Shown: positions 1 to 12,959, counted from the stretch's first letter. The stretch is DNA of 64,000 nt from Calendula officinalis (GCA_963853835.1 OY970820.1:49782407-49846406), one strand, 5' to 3'. Numbers and translations are program-made. The notes: a model not told the origin generated them from the sequence alone.

Positions 1-1815
1 ACTCGAGCCAAGCAGCAGAAGCAACCTCTCTAACACTCGTCCTTTCTGTTTTCATGTCTCCGGCGAGCAACTAAATTCCGGCAAGCTCAAGAAACAGCCG
101 ACGAACATACCCCGATAACCCCAACACCTCGACTGTCCCCAAACTCCGACGAGTAGAAACATCATTAACCACCATCCCTCTAAACCAAGCTTCTCCTCCG
201 TTTTGTTTGCTACTTCGGCGACAGTGACAACTCCGGCGAACACCTCAGACGGACCAAACTCTCGCCTTACTCTCTCTCAGCAGTCTCCTCCTCTATAAGC
301 ATAAGGTATAACTCTTATATTTCTTTTCCTTTTAATCATACGTGTACATTCGTGTATGTTTGATTGTGTGCGTTTTTCACCGTCGTCGACAAAACACAGC
401 GACGCACATTTGCTTCCTCCTTTTTAGCCCAATATATATTTTTATAAATCAGGCTGCAAATTAAGTATAGTTAACATTTATTTTTAAATTATCAAATAAT
501 ACTTATTAAATGAATAATTACTTAAATCGTAAGTCAGATATAATTTTAAAAAGTCGTTGAATTTTTGTATTAACTGTCTGATTAGTTATTTAATTGATAA
601 TTAACTAGTTAATCAATTATTCCTAATTATTTTGTTAAATAATTATCGATGGTACGTCTAGCCATTATTTTCGATCAAATCAATTTACCAAAACTTCTAA
701 AATAAAATTCATCGTATTTAAGATTCGAAATCAATCCAATAAAGTCACCAACGTATCGTTCATAATTTATTTTACTGCATTTAGGGCGCTAGAAATCATT
801 TGGTTGGAAATGAAGCATCATCGTTGCATTCACTAGTTTCGCATCAGGTGAGTCCACAGCCCCACTTTTTATCGCATTTTTATATACTATTTTACAACAG
901 GGGTGAAAAACATACAAAATCACTTTTACTATTCATATTTTATTGTGATGATACATTACTCAGAACATGACATTCAGTCCTTTATGCTCGAACTAAGACA
1001 AGATGTAGTGACATTGGTAGATGCCTACATACTGTAACCATTAGCTAGTTGCGACTAGACCCTGGATATGCAGATAGTACTATCGACTGAGACTCACCCT
1101 CCCACATTTGTTTGATCAGTTTTAACGGTCTACCGAACCGTCATGGGAGTGCATATCTTAGATTCAGTAACATCATTTTGGAGTTGTAGTTTGGTTATGG
1201 GCTTAGGGTCGGCATTTTAACTCATGGGCCTTGCAAACCTTTGGGGGATATCAGTTCATGTTGATTTTTAATATCCTTTCGAGGATATCAGTTCACTACA
1301 TTTTTAATATCCTTTTGAGGATATCAATTTATACAATTTTATTAAATTATTTTTACATATCTCTACATGACAAACATTATTTCAATATTGCCTTTGGGGC
1401 AAATCATTTTCAAACATCATATCATCACAACAACATTTTAACCTTGATGGCTCACAAACATTTTAGATAACTCAAAACACTCTTTAAACCGGTGGATTCA
1501 CTCAACAATTTTTGTTGATCATTTTAATTATGTTTTTCAGGTAATTCATTGAAGCATGAGTCTTAGTAGCATTGGATCATGAGCATGCATATTGTCAAGA
1601 TGCCACGAACGTCTTTTCATTTCCAAACATTAACTTTTACTTTTAATCGTTTTCAATTACATTAAATTTTGAGATGTACTTTAATTGAAATATTAATTGA
1701 AGTTTTTAAACATTTATTGTTTACGATAATCATAGTTGTGTTACTCATAAATGTTACATCCCGTTCTTCCGCAAATCATTTATTACTATAAAATCATTTT
1801 TGGCGGGGTGTGACA
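1..1815 (+). repeat. 3' portion of a gypsy-type LTR (same family as the solo LTR at 5611-15769)
   Basis: The segment ends at 1815 with GGCGGGGTGTGACA, the same end seen in reverse complement at 5611. Internal blocks also match that solo LTR: the 'gtgagtccacag' block near 849, a 'ggatatgcagatagtacta' block near 1064, and the 'gttcttccgcaaa' block just before the end. There is no primer-binding site after 1815, so this is a solo LTR or a 3' LTR. Its start lies left of the window or has been lost. Bases 1-300 are GC-richer and look like the transcribed leader part of the LTR. A 63-codon minus-strand frame at 52-243 has no recognisable features. Family assignment is by eye. Confidence 0.75.
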
Positions 1816-3076
1816 AGCAGTAACCACTTCGGTTATTACTGAAGCTATAGTAGTAACATCACAAGTACCAGTTACTACTGATTCAGCAGTGGTAACAACA
1901 AAACCAGCCGCAGAAGAGATAGTAGAAGTGGATTTTAATGCTAATGTGAATTGGATAAAGTTGATGAATGTGAACTACCTCCTCATCCCAAAATCAGACC
2001 ACCTTCCAGATATTCTTCATATCAACCTAACTTCAAGATAAACCCTGATGCACATCTCAAGTATAATCCACTTCCACGATGTATAGGAAAGGGAAAGAAG
2101 ATATATGATGATAATATACCACACAGAGCCTTAGGGCACCACATGGTAAACAAAATCAATTGTGTGAGACCTCTAAAAGAAGTTTGTGACAAAAGAAAAA
2201 GAATAAGATATCAAGCAAATGTGCTAAAACAACTGAAAAGGAAGCAAAGAAGAAAGCTGAAAGAGAAAAGATTGCAACTGAAGCAATAAATGAAATTGAT
2301 GAATTTCTTCAACAAGAGCAACTTTATAAAGATAGAACAATAGAATAAGAAAGACTTAATCTTTTAGAAGCTCAAGTTAAAGAATGCAAATATCTAAAAG
2401 CTGATATGCATGAAGAATATTCTGACCAAAGAGCAGAAATGGTTGAATATCTTAAGTCAAGAGGTCACAATGCTAAATCTTTTGGAAGAATGAAGCCGAT
2501 CAATGTAGTAGAAAAATACTGCATAGAAAAGAAGAAAGAGTTGACTGAGACAACAAAAGAGGATATAAATACAGAAATAAAAGAAATTGATCCTCAAGAA
2601 GTTATCAACAAGAAGAAACTGGTTGGTGAATCTTCCAAACCAATATCAAAGAAAAGAAAAGGTGAATCTACATCAGAGGAAACAAAGAAGAAATAAAAAA
2701 CAATCCCCATTATAGATGCTGCTACTCAACCTCTACAAAACAATCATATTGTTAATTGGAGAGTAAAAGAAGAAATAATTGAAATTGCTAGGGCTGATAA
2801 GCAAGTTCAGAAATTTAAAGCTTGGAAACCTTTGATAATGTTACTCACAAGAAGTGATATTCTCACTGATTTGGAAATTGGAAAGCCAAGAATGTGAAAC
2901 AAAAACTGGAAGAATTCAGGAGCTGGATACTTAACAGAAATGATTGATGCTGCATTTCATCCAGAGAAATATCCTGAGAAGATTCAACGTGAAGAAAATG
3001 TATTTTCATGGAATGTTCTTCCTTCATGCAACATGTATTTTATTGAAAGATCCAGCAAAAGATGTGAATTGTACCT

Positions 3077-3111
<35 letters not shown>

Positions 3112-3340
3112 ATCACTCAATGAAGTTAGTTTATCAAATCCTTCTATGTTCTTTCATCCGACCAATAGAGCCAATAATGTATTTAGCAAAAAGAAGACAA
3201 TTTCAAAATATCAATAAAGCTTATGTGGATGAACAAAACAGATTGAAAGAACTGAAAGAAAAGGAAGAGAAGGAAAAGAAAGACAAAGAAGAGTGAGAAG
3301 CACAAAAGAAACTTGATTAATTCACAAAGAATTAATAAGT
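1816..3340 (+). pseudogene. Decayed 3' coding region of a copia-like element (Lys/Glu-rich, coiled-coil-like)
   Basis: Open stretches at 1951-2289, 2406-2696 and 2940-3296 lie in line but are separated by stops and frame changes. They encode Lys/Glu-rich, probably coiled-coil protein, including runs such as KKKELTETTKEDI and KELKEKEEKEKKDKEE. The coding block ends directly before a polypurine tract and an LTR, so it is the 3'-most coding part of an LTR element. The position after pol recalls the extra 3' (env-like) frames of SIRE/Maximus-type copia elements, but I see no diagnostic motif. The 5' half is missing, cut by the LTR ending at 1815. Function is unknown. Confidence 0.5.
3081..3107. 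repeat. (GA)n microsatellite
   Basis: About 13 GA units lie inside the degraded frame and encode an Arg-Glu run there. Replication slippage is the likely origin. Confidence 0.95.
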
Positions 3341-3351
3341 TTAGGGGGAGA
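3341..3351 (+). other. Polypurine tract of the copia-like element
   Basis: TTAGGGGGAGA lies immediately before an LTR starting TGTGGAGACATATC at 3353. This is the usual plus-strand priming site next to a copia 3' LTR. Confidence 0.8.
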
Positions 3352-3352
3352 T

Positions 3353-3844
3353 TGTGGAGACATATCAGAGTTGATATTGATATGTAATTACTACTGATGT
3401 TGTAGATACTACTGATCAACTACTTACTGCTGCTAAGGAGTTGATACCGATGATGGAATTACTACTGATGAAGTAAATTCCTACTGCTAATGAAGTTACT
3501 ACTGATCAGGCTATTTACAGAGTATATCGAGTCCGAGATCTTAGGAAGTTTGTTTCGAATTTCGTATCCGTTTAAACTGCATTGTAATCTATTCCTAGAA
3601 TAACTAGGTTAAAGTTTTAGGCTTTAAGGACTATTATAAATAGTTCCTTATGAATTGTAAACATACGTGTGTATTATTCGGTTAATCAATATACATTGAA
3701 GATTTTTGTGATAATTCTGTGTTCTTAATAATTCATATTACTTTACAGTTTATCATACAATTCTTGTTAATCACAATAGTGTTAATCCGCTGTAATTTCT
3801 CATTGTGAGTAGATCTGTAATTTTTGTGTTATTCGATCCTGACA
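3353..3844 (+). repeat. 3' LTR of the copia-like element, 492 bp
   Basis: The segment starts TGTGGAGACATATC after a polypurine tract and ends TCCTGACA at 3844. It contains a TATA-like TTATAAATAG near 3634 and many degenerate copies of TTACTACTGATCA between about 3385 and 3515. Its 5' partner is not in the window. The right boundary is inferred from the terminal TG...CA rule only. Confidence 0.65.
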
Positions 3845-4115
3845 ATAAATAAAATATGAATTAAAAAATATGTTCCCCATGCCCAGCCTAGCACTCTGAC
3901 ACGACGACTTCTTAAACTCGCCCGACTAGGATGAGATGCTACCGAACATATCCACCGATGAGGCCATACGGCGTTGGTGTATTTACGAGCTCCACACAAG
4001 CCCACATTGGCCGGCACGGGTCACACCATTTTCCCAGTAATAAAAATTACACACACTCACATCTCTCCCACCACTCTGATCACCTCCACAAAATCACCTC
4101 GTCGAATGCGACCAG
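3845..4115. other. Unique-looking spacer, no gene recognised
   Basis: Short overlapping frames occur on both strands at 3829-4204, but they resemble no known protein. I see nothing else here. Confidence 0.5.
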
Positions 4116-4401
4116 TAGGGGTGAGAGTTGCCCAGAAACCGAACCAAACCGAAATCAATAAAACTGAAACTGAAAACAATAAATCTTCAAGACCGGACCA
4201 ATAACATGTTTTCGGCTTTTTAGCTCAAATGCTCATCCTTATCCGAAGACTCAATCGAACCGAACCGGAACGAATAGAAGCAGTACCAAAAAAGATGAAT
4301 TTTTAAAACCAAAATCGATCGATTACATATTTCTTGTTTCGGTTCGGTTTCAGTTCATTTTTGGTTCGACTCCGTTCTTTCAGCCCAAATGTTCACCCCT
4401 A
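4116..4401. mobile_element. hAT-type MITE, 286 bp
   Basis: The element begins TAGGGGTGAGAG and ends TTCACCCCTA, an imperfect terminal inverted repeat. The interior is built of facing 'accgaacc' and 'ggttcgg' blocks. The flanking octamers (4108-4115 and 4402-4409) agree at only 5 of 8 positions, so any 8-bp target duplication is decayed. No transposase is encoded. Confidence 0.65.
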
Positions 4402-4862
4402 GCAACAACAAAACAAATAGTGTGGCGACCACTGTCGTTGTCATCCACACCATAGGCTCTATCACCCCACGCTCTGTTTTATTCAAGAAAAAAACATCAT
4501 AACTAATTGATATTTTTTTACAGAAATATTTGATAAAATAATCCTTATTTTTCTTTTAACATGATACGGAAGTCGAGCATTCAGTTCTGATACATGCGGT
4601 CTATTCTTTATTTTTTTGGCTACTTCCTGGATTCTTCTCTAACCATAGCGTATTTAATTATTACCATTGGAGGTTTAAACTCTAGTCGACTTTAAGGATC
4701 GGTGTAAACTCTAATCACCCATATGATATTTTATAGCCAATCGTCGTTCTCGTGATTATCATCACCATAATGCAATTTAGCATAAAACGAATTTATGGAA
4801 TTAAAAATAAATAATTGTTAAAATTCGTTATTGAACATTTGTTTTTTTTTTTTTTGTAACTA
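4402..4862. other. AT-rich spacer without recognised gene
   Basis: The stretch contains poly-T near 4842 and no frame or RNA gene that I can support. Confidence 0.5.
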
Positions 4863-4900
4863 TAGGGGTGAGTATTTGGAACAAAAAACCAGAACGAAAC
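4863..4900. mobile_element. Left end of a hAT-type MITE, cut by copia A
   Basis: TAGGGGTGAGTATTTGG at 4863 is the same kind of terminus as at 4116. The element is interrupted at 4901. Matching interior 'ggttcggt' sequence resumes after copia A at 28202. Confidence 0.6.
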
Positions 4901-5446
4901 TGTTAGGAATATATCATATGATATTCCTTAGATTTGATGTGTAAAAAGTTGGAAAAGAAGAAAGGTACAAGGACCTAAATCGAAGATATGTAATTCAAGA
5001 TTCGAATAAAGATTTAGAAGATAATGATAAAGTTTAAAAGATTTAATTTATTAAATCATGTATATCCTTGTAGAATTTAAAAGATTTATGTTAATCTTTT
5101 ACTTGTAAATCTTAGGTTCTCTATTATATAAAGAGACCTAATGATATAGAATTAGTCGTTCTTGAAACTCACGTTTATTCAAAAACGTGTTTGTGTGTGT
5201 GCTTTAAGCCTCAAGGTCATAACTATGATCCTGTTAGAAGATTAAAACCGTTCTACATATTTTATGTAGAATTGGGGCTTTTAGTAATCATTATATAATT
5301 GATGATGATGAAAACCTTGTTTAGCAATACAAATATGTTCGTTTAATTCCGCATTGTTTATGATTTGTATATGCTTATTCCAAGATCAAGAACTAACTAT
5401 TCTTGAGCCTAAAGATTGATTTTATAAAGTTGTTCTAAACTCATCA
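4901..5446 (+). repeat. 5' LTR of copia A, 546 bp
   Basis: The LTR starts TGTTAGGAATATATC and ends AAACTCATCA. It contains TATATAAAG near 5125 as a likely promoter and a GTGTGTGTG run near 5189. It aligns with 27732-28201 from about its base 77 onward. Confidence 0.88.
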
Positions 5447-5448
5447 AG

Positions 5449-5460
5449 TGGTATCAGAGC
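5449..5460 (+). other. Primer-binding site of copia A
   Basis: TGGTATCAGAGC, complementary to the 3' end of plant initiator tRNA-Met, lies two bases after the LTR. This is the standard minus-strand primer site. Confidence 0.9.
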
Positions 5461-5605
5461 AAGGTGACTCCAGATCTGGAATGAAACAAGGTAGGATTAC
5501 CAATGGTTAAATTGAAGTTTTGGTACGGATCTCATATTTTGGAAAAGTCTTCAATTGTTAAACCATGCGTGCATATGTACATCACTAATCAAGTTGTACA
5601 TATGT

Positions 5606-5610
5606 GGTAC
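5606..5610. other. Left target duplication GGTAC of the solo LTR
   Basis: GGTAC abuts TGTCACACC at 5611. The same five bases follow the other LTR end at 15770-15774. Confidence 0.88.
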
Positions 5611-6725
5611 TGTCACACCCCGCCAAAAATGAGTTTTACTTCATTTAAAATGTTTTGCGGAAGAACGAGAGTGTAACTTTCATGACAACATAGCAAAAAT
5701 TAAGTAAACAAACAACCACGCAATAACGAATATAAAAGGTGTTTCACTTTCCGAAAGTAGAAATTTTCCAAAAATAGTAAGTTTCCTAAAATAGAAATTG
5801 TATTGAAATGAAATGATTGTTCGTAAACTTAATGTTTTAATCATGGCTCACGATAATCCCACAGCTCATATCCTCCAGTTCCACTGCACCTAATCACCTG
5901 GAAAAACATAAATAATAAAAGGGTCAACAATAATGTTGAGTAAATCCACATGGTTAATGTAAAAGATAAAGTAAAGTGTTTTTGCTACCCAAACTGTTTG
6001 TTATGGAAATATTTTATGACTGAAAAGTATAAAGTTCAACACTCATATAGTATGAGAAGTAAATATGAAAAATGAAGTGTAATTGTAGAATATCTACAAT
6101 TACTAGTTTTGTTTATAAAAATGTGTTGAACAAGTTGTTATGTTTGACATCGCATGAACTGTTATCCCCCACAGGTAGCTAGTCTATTGAGTTAATATGT
6201 CAACCCCTAAGTCCACAATCAACACTTCAACTCCAGTATGTTATGTTCTTTTATGGATATACACTCCCGGAAATGTCTTGGATAAAACAAGTAATGATCA
6301 ATCGTTAGTTGGGAGGATGAGTGTCAGCCAATAGTACTATCTGCATATCCATGGTCTAGATCCACTAGTTAATGATTGTTGGAACCTTAGTGCGGTATAA
6401 TAATTGTTTGTCATGCCAATGCGATAATGAAAATGTATAGATGTTGTACAGTCATAGTAAAACAGTAGCAATTTTGTTTATGTTTTCCACCCCAAAGTTT
6501 ATTAAACAGTTAAAAAGAGTAAAGGGGTCTGTGGACTCACCTGGGCAAAGCTTAGCGACAATATTAGGACAGAGGAATCCTTCAAAGACTCCTAGCTTCC
6601 TAAATGATATAACTTACTAATTAGACTAAGCTAAAACAGGCGATTCTAGATAGGATATAAGTTTAATGATATGCAATTTATGTTATGTTTTATGTTTTGT
6701 GACATCGAATGAACTTGGATCATTG

Positions 6726-7060
6726 GGCCTTAATGGACCGAAATGAAATGAAATGAAATGTAATGGGCTTCGAAATGAAATGAAATGAAATGGGCTTCGG
6801 TTAGGCTTAATGGGCCTAGATTGGGCCTATTGGGCCTAATGGGCTTAATGGGCCTAGATGGGCTTAATGGGCCACTAGGTTGGGCCACTTGGGCCTCTTA
6901 TTGGGCTTAGGTCCAATTAGATTGGGCCATGGATTGGGCTTGGGCCCAATTGGGTTCGGTTTGGGTATAAGTGGGCCAAAGGTTTGGGCTTTGGTCCAAA
7001 TGGGCTTGGATACTAATGGGCCAACTAAAGTTTAGGCCCGATTGACTAAGATAGGTCGAT
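6726..7060. repeat. Degenerate GGGCCTAATGGGCTT-type tandem block
   Basis: Short units of the form gggcytaatgggctt are repeated many times, preceded by two runs of GAAAT pentamers. The block lies within the solo LTR and gives it a locally GC-rich character. Confidence 0.75.
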
Positions 7061-7479
7061 ATGGGCCAAGTACGGGCGTTGGCCCGATTGGGTATTCGGG
7101 TTTGGGTTGATCGGTTGGGTCAAGATCCGGCCTTGACCCGGTTTGACTTATTGGTCAACATTGGTCAAAATTAGTCAACAATAGTCAACATTTGGGTTCT
7201 AGATTTCGGTTAGGGTTGGGTATCCGGTTCTAGGGCTTAATCTAGAATACTATTTGGTCAACAAAAGTCAAATCTAGCTAGTCTAGGTCAAAAAGTCAAA
7301 CATTCAATCCAACTAGGGTTAGGGTTCGGCTAGGGTTAGACCTAGGGTTGGCCGAATGGCCAAAACCCTACGGGTTCTAGCTAGATCGAGTCTGGATCGG
7401 CTTGGTTCGAGGGTTGTGGGTCTAGATCGGGTATAGTTCGAGTCTAGGGTTCTAGATCTAGGGTATTCGGTCACAACTA

Positions 7480-8036
7480 GGTTAGATCTAGGGTTCAAAT
7501 CAAGGATTAAACAATCGGTTTAACAAGATCATGATCGAGCACAAGACATACACACACACTCGCACACAACCGTACGCATGCATGCATGTAGGCTACGGGT
7601 TTGAGGGCTAACCGAGACCATATGGCCTAGGGCCATGGTCTCGGGTTCGAATCACAAGGTAAGCAAGGAATAAACAAAGAAAATAAGGGTTATGGTATCA
7701 TACCTTGATCGGAAACGAAGGAAAACGAGTAAAGAGGTTGCAGGTTTGCTTGGGACGATCGGACGGAGGTGGTGGTGGTGGTGGTGTTTTGGCCGAAGTT
7801 CTCAAGGGAGCAAATGGGGTTAAATGTAGACTAGACTAGGGTATTTATATGGGAGGAAATTACGTTTAGGAAGAAGAGTTGTAGAGGGACTAGGACTCTT
7901 TCAAATTGGATAGAGATAGAGATCAAGTGAGATGGATAGGAACAACAATTTGGCACATGGCCAACACCACGAGGGTGTTTTGGCCATAATGATGGTCACG
8001 AGTAAGGTGTAGGCCGGCCACAATGGTGGCCGGTCT
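7480..8036. repeat. Solo-LTR segment duplicated at 14153-14714
   Basis: This 557-bp stretch, immediately left of copia B and ending in its target site GGTCT, recurs at about 97% identity (by eye) just before the 3' LTR of copia B. It includes a (GGT)n run that differs in length between copies. Confidence 0.92.
8032..8036. other. Left target duplication GGTCT of copia B
   Basis: GGTCT directly precedes TGTTGAAATATG. It recurs after the 3' LTR at 15460-15464, and also before the 3' LTR at 14710-14714 as part of the duplicated flank. Confidence 0.9.
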
Positions 8037-8780
8037 TGTTGAAATATGCTTCACGTACATGACATATAGTTATATGTCTAGATGTATGTGAGCCTAAAGG
8101 GTCACACACTTATACACCAAACATCATTTAATATATATAATATAATTAGGGTAATTATATTATTTATATAAACTATAATTACTTGGCTAGTTATGTTTTA
8201 ATTAATTATTAAGTTAAACTTATTAGTGAGTAATCGTAAAGAATCAAAAAGACAAAGGGCTAAGTGACATATCTCATAACTTGTATTATGGGTATATATA
8301 CTTAAGAAAGATAAACCCTAATGATCTCCTCTTGCCCCTCACGTCAGAAACGAAAAAGAAGAGGTGAAAGTGGTTTTGGTTCATGGTGTTACGAACAAAC
8401 CATAACAAAACAATACTTCCTCCTTTTAATGTTTTTGAAGAAAAGTGACAACTCAACAAGTGGGTTTTGTTAATTCCTTGTTGTGAACGTGACGTGAGAA
8501 ACAGAGGCGCAAGTTTGATTCTTTGCTCAAGGGACTAGCATCTAATTGGTGTTCTTGATATAGTGTAGTGTGGATACCATTAGAGGAATTCTATTTTGAA
8601 TTCTTGGAGTTATTCTTCCTCATTCACTGGTGTAATCAATGGCTTCAAGGGTATGATTTCTCATACTAAACTCTTTGATTACTTATGCTTAATTACTTCG
8701 TCAATATGTAGATCCTTGATTAGTGATTTATGTTATATTTCCGCTGCGTTTTACTTTGATTAAACCGTAAATCACTAACA
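8037..8780 (+). repeat. 5' LTR of copia B
   Basis: The LTR starts TGTTGAAATATG and ends ATCACTAACA. TATATATACTTAAG near 8292 is a likely TATA element. The matching 3' copy is at 14715-15459. Confidence 0.92.
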
Positions 8781-8781
8781 G

Positions 8782-8794
8782 TGGTATCACGAGT
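8782..8794 (+). other. Primer-binding site of copia B (variant)
   Basis: TGGTATCACGAGT follows the LTR after one base. It resembles the initiator tRNA-Met site TGGTATCAGAGC in its first eight bases. Confidence 0.75.
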
Positions 8795-10439
8795 CATCAT
8801 ATTGATGATTTAATTAGCAAGATTTTTTTGTAAAAAGTAGCATTTTTTTTTATAAAATTAGGTTAAAAATTTGATTTTTTGGAACCTAATTGCTACTTGT
8901 TACAAAAACAACATCTAAAAATTAATCTAGCTTATTGAATTTTTTTGATTATTTGGCTTGGATTTTCTTATTTAATTTTGTTTTTGATATGGCAAAACAT
9001 GTATTTTTGCCATATCCCAAGTCAAAGCCTTGTCAATTGTTGCTTGTTTGTGCAAACCGATGAAAGCCTAGACCATTTGTGAATGAATGTGTTTGTTGTT
9101 TGGTTGATTTGGGAAAAACTGTGTTTTTTGGCTTAATTGTTGTAATTTGTTTAATTTTTTCTTTTATTATTGGTGTCATTTTTTGGGGCAAATTTCAATT
9201 GTAAAAGTAATTAGAATAGTTGTATTTTATTTCTTTTTATTTTGTAATTTGTTACCCAAAGGTGAAGAAAAGATGAGGACAAAACAACAATATTCGGCAC
9301 CTCCTGCGCAGCTGCACGAAAATAGACTTTCCCGGAGATTGGCTATTCCGTTGGACCGGAAACCACTGCCAACATGTCCGCAACTCAGAGACCTACAACT
9401 TTACAGAAGGCGGGGAAGACCACCGAAGACTTCTTCAGTAACTTTTCGGGCCTTGAAGTCAGACTGAATTTTCTGGCAAATTGCATTTCTTCACAAAATG
9501 TTGGTTTCTACTTGCCCATGAATGTCATGGGGAAAGTGGGAGCCCATTGGGTTTATGTAGGCCCTATGGGTTCATGTTGGCCCGTCCCCTAGTTTGACCC
9601 TTTGGTCCGTCGTGATGACTTACGTGACCGAACCTAGGATTTCATCGGTCGAGGTTTGCACAAAATTTGTTGCATGTTTTATTTATGTTTGTGGTTGTTT
9701 TCTTTTCTATTAGATACAAGTAATAAAACAATTAATATACGATTTTAGACACAAACATTAAAACATCCAAACTTTTTATCATCTATGATTACTTGTTAAT
9801 CATTAATGATTAATTTTTAATCTAAACTTGTATTTGAGATTAAACAAAGTTTAAATACGATTTGAACTTACACCTTAATAATCGTTACATGTTTTTACCG
9901 TTTATTAACCGACTTATGAAGTGGTATGAATGAAGTACATGATTCATTCATATCTTAAATAAAATTTTATAATTAAAATTTATCATACCTAAAATTTAAG
10001 TCACGCCGTCCAATCGGTTGAAATCACTTGCTTCTATTTTTGAATTCACGTGAGACGTGGTTTGAATTTAGATCCGAGGTCATTATTCTCTACGCGTGAG
10101 ACCTAGATCTATTTTGACATGATTTCACATTGGATGACTTAATCGAGTTAACAGTGAGACCTTGACTCGAGGCGAAGATACAAACATGCCACTTGACCCT
10201 AGATGCTTGTTCACTAGGTGCCATGAAGTCCCATACCTCTAAGAGTTGCACTAGTAATGCAATTGTTGATCGTCACCTACCTATTGGATCTATCATCTCT
10301 AGCAGATCAACTGATGCGGTGATAGAAGCTCAATGGGATCTTAGCTTTTAATTAAAATTAATTGGGTAGTTAATTGATTAAAAGAAATTATTATTGAAAA
10401 TACTATTTTTTGAACTTTGTGTGTTATATAGATAACAAC
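8795..10439 (+). other. Untranslated leader of copia B
   Basis: A long leader without a recognisable gag frame. Frames at 9147-9467 and 9374-9592 do not resemble any retroelement protein. I see no gene here. Confidence 0.55.
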
Positions 10440-11380
10440 AACAAATCAAAACCTAAGTATCTCCACTCTAAAATCAGTTCTTGAAAACTGAAACTGACTA
10501 ATATCAACTTTATCGACTGATATCAAACTCTAAGGATTGTCCTTAGAGATGAGAACAAGTTGATACACCTATAAGAGGCCTTACCTGAGGCACGTCCTGC
10601 AAATGATTATGCTCCTGTTCGTCAAGCCTTTACCGAAACGTTTTAACGAACACCAAGAAGTCACTACTCCTATGCTTGTGAGCATGAACCCCAAGATCTG
10701 AAAGAACTTCGAGGAACTCACAGCATATGGCACGATAAGCGAGTTGAAAATGATATTTCAACAACAAGCATAACATGAACTGTTCAAAACAGTTAAAGCA
10801 TTCCACGCTTACAAGCAGGCTAGGCCAATCAAATAGCACTTATATCTTCAATATGAAATGCTATATTGATCAAATGGAACGTCTTGGTTACCCATTGCCA
10901 CAAGTTCTTGGAATGAGCTTGATTCGTACCTCACTATCCAAGGACTATGACCAGTTTGAAAAGAGTTTTAAAAATACATAGCATGGGGAAGACAATTGGT
11001 ATATTACATGCTATGGTAGAACTGGTTGAGCAAAGGTTACCCAATACTTTTCTAGGAATCAGGGAAGGTGAACCGCAAGCACAAGGCAAGAGTCTAGGTA
11101 AGGGTAAGCTAGTTTACTTTTCCAAACCTATGATTCCCCCACATGCTAAAAAGGAGCACCCTGCAAAGGATATTTCTTGCCATCATTGCGATGAAACCGG
11201 CCATTGAAGGAGGAACTGTCCTGCCTACTTGGCAGAGTTGATGAAGGACAAATGTGTTCTAGCTAGCACCTTAGGTATCTTCATTATAGAACTCTATACT
11301 TTTACTAATATATCTTGAGTGTATGACACTAGTTGTGGAATTCACATTTACACAAATGTGCAAGATTAAAAGTGAAGTAG
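10440..11380 (+). pseudogene. Copia B gag and start of protease, broken
   Basis: Translations near 10450-10700 resemble the N-terminus of a copia Gag, and 10775-11207 continues it with several stops. A CCHC zinc knuckle is visible at about 11176-11222 (CHHCDETGH, then a stop, then NC). Around 11317 the protease region reads VYDTSCGIHIY, in which the usual Asp-Thr/Ser-Gly triad has Ser in place of Gly. Multiple stops and frame changes make this a clear pseudogene. Confidence 0.7.
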
Positions 11381-11639
11381 AAAGCTAAAAGAAAGGAAGC
11401 TATGATCTAATCCTTCCTAATGCGTTAATTATTGTTTTGAACTATTGTAAATTATGCATTGTTTAGCATTATCGTTTGTTGAATAATGATTTATTCAAAC
11501 TATTATTGATTATGATATTTTGTTTTATGAAAATAACATGTTTTTATAACTATTCCTTGTAATAGTATATTTGAAATTAATACGCATGATCGTAATTCAA
11601 ACGATAGTTTTATATAAAAATTTAGCACTGAAGAATCCA

Positions 11640-12850
11640 AAACGGTTTGGATTCCATTTACCTAGAGCATTGTCATCTTTTCCATATAAACAAGAAACGC
11701 ATTTTGATACTACAACACGACGGGCTTCTTAACAAATGATTATGAATCATTTAAATGCCTCTCTTGTATATTATGGAAGGATAACAAGAATACTTTTCTC
11801 CCATGTTAGCGAAAGAGCTAAAAATCAACTTGGACTCATACATACTCATGTATGTGGCCCTTTTAGAACTAAGACTAGGGAAGGTGCCACCTACTTTCAC
11901 TGATGATATCATTCGATGTGGTTATGTTTACTTGATTAAACATCAACATGAAAGCTTTAATGATATCAGTCCCTATGGGTATATTTACTTGATTAAACAT
12001 AAACATGAAATCTTTGAAACGTTCAAAGCTTTCTAAAGTAAAGTAGAAAATCAACTCGACAAGACAACAAAGGCTTTCAGTCCTGATCGAGGATGAAAGT
12101 ACATGAGTCAAGAGTTTCTGGATCATCCAACACAACGTGAGATAGTCTCACAATTCACTCCACAAGATAATGGTGTGTTTGGAAGGAGATATCGGACCCT
12201 GCGTGACATGGTTCGATCTATTATGAGTCCTACTACTCTTACACTATCCTTTTGAGGGGCATGCACTGAAGTCTACTGCTCGAATACTTAATATGGTTCT
12301 GACCAAAAGGTTAAATAGACACCATATGAAATATGGCATGTGAAAGTCCCTAATTTGTCTTACTTAAAGATCTGGGGTTGTGAGGATCTCGTGGAACGAG
12401 ACATGCCGAACAAATTTGAGCCCATATCTATCAACTGTATCTTCGTTACTATTTTACTACCCACATGAGAACAAATTGTTGTTGCTCGGTATGCTGAGTT
12501 TCTTTAGAACAGTCTCTTTTCACAAAGGAAGTGGGAGCACTATAGACTTTGACAAGATTCAAAGCGAAGATGCGCAACCTTCTGGTAACACTAGCAAATA
12601 TCATACTGAGGCTGGACATATAGATGTTGGACCACAGGATGATGTTGTTCCCATTCGCAGGTCCGCAAGGACACCTCAAGCACCTGAACGATATTGTTAT
12701 ATATCGATGCTGAGGAGCAAACTTTCGAGGATTATAATGAACCCCCTAACTGTCAAGTTGCATTATCGAATTTTGAATTCGAAAAATGACTTGAAGCTAT
12801 GAATGCGAAAATAAAATCCACAAGAGACAATCAAGTTTTGAACTCAGTTG
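11640..12850 (+). pseudogene. Copia B integrase and start of reverse transcriptase, broken
   Basis: Fragments of pre-integrase and integrase sequence occur from about 11640 to 12330. Bases 12065-12240 read like the catalytic-core region (for example FTPQDNGV followed by RRYRTLRDMVRSI). Around 12650 the segment VPIRRSARTPQAPERY is the linker typically found just before copia reverse transcriptase. Stops occur throughout. The YVDD box is not found, consistent with a deletion of the polymerase core. Confidence 0.65.
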
Positions 12851-12959
12851 GTCTTTCATCAAATCATACATGTTGATGAAATGTCACTCATGTGAAACAA
12901 TATACCATGGCTACAAGATGAAAATCCTGGCTTGGAAAATGTTTTGACATGAAGGATTG

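Noticed and set aside
1231..1470. 79-codon open frame
   Set aside because: It lies in LTR sequence made of short 'ggatatcagttca' repeats, with no protein-like composition.
7300..7345. Interstitial telomere repeat
   Set aside because: Only two or three imperfect AGGGTT units inside an LTR, too few for a telomeric insertion.
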